Below, in pieces: positions 4,621-5,881 of a stretch of 5,881 nt of DNA (positions are counted from its first letter, which is position 1; each line of letters begins with the position of its first letter). The DNA lies in the NCBI GenBank assembly GCA_964651445.1, contig CAZYYW010000122.1:1-5881 (forward strand), in the 5' to 3' direction. A program made the translations under genes and the position numbers. Under the pieces are notes generated by a model that was given only the letters and a program-made list of their open reading frames with translations, was not told the origin of the DNA and did not search any database. The DNA comes from GCA-2746365 sp964651445 (lineage in GTDB: Bacteria; Pseudomonadota; Gammaproteobacteria; SZUA-229).

Positions 4621-5697
4621 CTAAGCACTTGCCTGCTGCGTATTTAACTGCCGACGTTTTCGCACACCATCCGCTAGCTCAGTCAAACACGCCACTGTGG
4701 TTTCCCATGAAATACAGGCGTCAGTAATACTTTGACCATAGGTTAATGATTGCCCCTCAATCACATCTTGTCGACCTTCGACCAGATGACTTTCAATCAT
4801 CACACCCATAATCCGATTGTCACCACTAGCAATTTGCCCAGCGACGTTGGAGCATACATCCACCTGACGGCGAAAATCTTTCATGCTGTTAGCATGCGAG
4901 CAATCAACCATCATTTGCGGTTTTAAACCGTATTGTTCGAGCTGCTCTGCCGCATGCTGAACATTTTTCGCATCATAATTCGGCTGTTTACCACCGCGTA
5001 AAATGATATGACAATCATGATTACCTTTGGTAGAAAAGATGGCAGATTGCCCTTGTTTGGTCAACGACATAAATACGTGTGGCCGGGAAGCCGCATTGAC
5101 GGCATCAATAGCAATTTTAAAGCCGCCATCTGTGCTGTTCTTAAAACCCACAGGGCAAGACAGCCCAGAGGCAAGTTCACGGTGCCCCTGACTCTCAGTC
5201 GTTCGCGCGCCAATGGCTCCCCAACTCACTAAGTCAGCGATATATTGCGGACTGATGAGATCAAGAAATTCGGTTCCAACTGGAATGCCGGCAATCGACA
5301 AATCACGCAGCAATTTACGCGCCAAACGCAGGCCGTCGTTTATCTTGAAGCTCTCATCCAGTCCGGGATCGTTGATCAGACCTTTCCAACCCACAGTGGT
5401 ACGCGGCTTTTCAAAATAGACCCGCATCACAATACAAAGGTCGTCAGACAGCTCTTGCATAATCACTTTCAGCTTTTTCGCATACTCTCTGGCAGCGTCA
5501 GGATCGTGCACAGAACAAGGCCCAACAATGACCACGATACGGTCGTCATTGCCATGCAATATATTGTGGATGGATTCACGCGCGTGGTAAACCGTTTCCG
5601 ACGCCTGTTCATCCAGAGGGAACTCATCATGTAGCACCTTTGGCGGTACCACTTCCTGCAAACCGGTTATACGGACATCATCGGTTTTAAAAATCAT
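4621..5697 (-). CDS. aroG: 3-deoxy-7-phosphoheptulonate (DAHP) synthase, AroG type
   Basis: Class I DAHP synthase, condensing phosphoenolpyruvate and erythrose 4-phosphate in the first step of the shikimate pathway to aromatic amino acids. At 358 residues it is full length (E. coli AroG 350). The metal ligands C61, H268, E302 and D326 occupy the same numbers as in E. coli AroG. Substrate-binding residues R92, K97, R165, K186 and R234 are present in MRVYFEKPR, GARTTES, GFKN and ILRGG. The N-terminus (TDDVRITGLQEVVPP) and the block around 141-186 resemble the phenylalanine-sensitive isozyme AroG more than AroF. D146, P150 and S180, positions where changes relieve phenylalanine inhibition in E. 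coli, are intact, so feedback control by phenylalanine is likely but inferred. An in-frame TAG two codons upstream fixes the start; GAG seven bases upstream is a weak ribosome site. Confidence 0.96.
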   Translation of the reverse strand: MIFKTDDVRITGLQEVVPPKVLHDEFPLDEQASETVYHARESIHNILHGNDDRIVVIVGPCSVHDPDAAREYAKKLKVIMQELSDDLCIVMRVYFEKPRTTVGWKGLINDPGLDESFKINDGLRLARKLLRDLSIAGIPVGTEFLDLISPQYIADLVSWGAIGARTTESQGHRELASGLSCPVGFKNSTDGGFKIAIDAVNAASRPHVFMSLTKQGQSAIFSTKGNHDCHIILRGGKQPNYDAKNVQHAAEQLEQYGLKPQMMVDCSHANSMKDFRRQVDVCSNVAGQIASGDNRIMGVMIESHLVEGRQDVIEGQSLTYGQSITDACISWETTVACLTELADGVRKRRQLNTQQASA

Positions 5698-5748
5698 CGG
5701 CTAACTCGTCAATTTTGGACTAATTGGGGGCGAAAAAGAATAATAGTA

Positions 5749-5830
5749 ATTATATAGGAATAAGGAAAAACAATCCCTATCAATTCATCAACTTGCAGTC
5801 AGTAGTATACAACACTGGGGTTGCTTACAA
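5749..5830 (-). promoter_or_regulatory. aroG upstream region with two candidate -10 elements
   Basis: On the minus strand a perfect TATAAT at 5749-5754 would give a leader of about 45 nt but lacks a well-placed -35; TTGATA (5778-5783) is 23 bp away. Further up, TATACT (5804-5809) follows TTGTAA (5825-5830) with a short 15-bp spacer. No TyrR box of the TGTAAA-N6-TTTACA type and no aromatic-rich leader peptide is visible, so E. coli-like TyrR control or attenuation is not supported by this stretch. Confidence 0.3.
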
Positions 5831-5881
5831 GGGTCGATGCTATATCGAGTGGCTATACAGTTATTTTTTTATAGACACAGA

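Noticed and set aside
5245..5634. 129-residue plus-strand frame antisense to aroG
   Set aside because: It is fully contained in aroG, has no convincing ribosome site, and its composition mirrors the conserved aroG codons on the other strand.
5834..5870. Plus-strand terminator near the right edge (TCGAT/ATCGA stem and a T-run)
   Set aside because: The stem is only 5 bp and lies about 15 nt away from the T-run, and no plus-strand gene ends here.
5698..5881. Aromatic amino acid attenuator leader peptide upstream of aroG
   Set aside because: No short frame rich in Phe, Tyr or Trp codons and no terminator/antiterminator hairpin pair is visible before the start codon.

Overview
The window looks like the chromosome of a gammaproteobacterium outside the enterics, moderately AT-rich. 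The main clue is the DAHP synthase, which is close to Escherichia coli AroG and keeps the same residue numbers for its metal ligands. The other clues are a long-form IspG and an M18 aminopeptidase of the ApeB type. No genus can be named from this sequence alone.

Layout. Positions 1-295 hold a small non-coding element with 17-bp terminal inverted repeats and an internal array of hairpins. On the minus strand the hairpin loops carry GGA. Positions 296-607 contain no protein gene that I can support. They do hold a strong minus-strand terminator, and upstream of it a candidate promoter overlapped by an inverted repeat and a partial Fur-like match. Together these outline a possible small RNA of about 107 nt. 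Positions 608-3106 form a minus-strand two-gene operon: a COG3199-type ATP-NAD kinase-like gene, then apeB 12 nt downstream. A divergent promoter region (3107-3258) separates this operon from ispG (3259-4509, plus strand). ispG converges on aroG (4621-5697, minus strand) across a 111-bp gap made largely of simple tandem repeats, with no clear terminator. The last 184 bases are the aroG upstream region.

Function. The four protein genes are housekeeping metabolism: peptide turnover (apeB), a predicted nucleotide or cofactor kinase of unknown substrate, isoprenoid precursor synthesis by the MEP pathway (ispG, an iron-sulfur enzyme), and entry to the shikimate pathway (aroG). Only the first two appear co-transcribed.

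The most interesting material is the non-coding first 600 bases. Here a mobile-looking element resembles a CsrA/Rsm-binding RNA, and it lies beside a possible iron-responsive small RNA locus. Both readings are inferences from motifs and predicted hairpins, not demonstrated functions.
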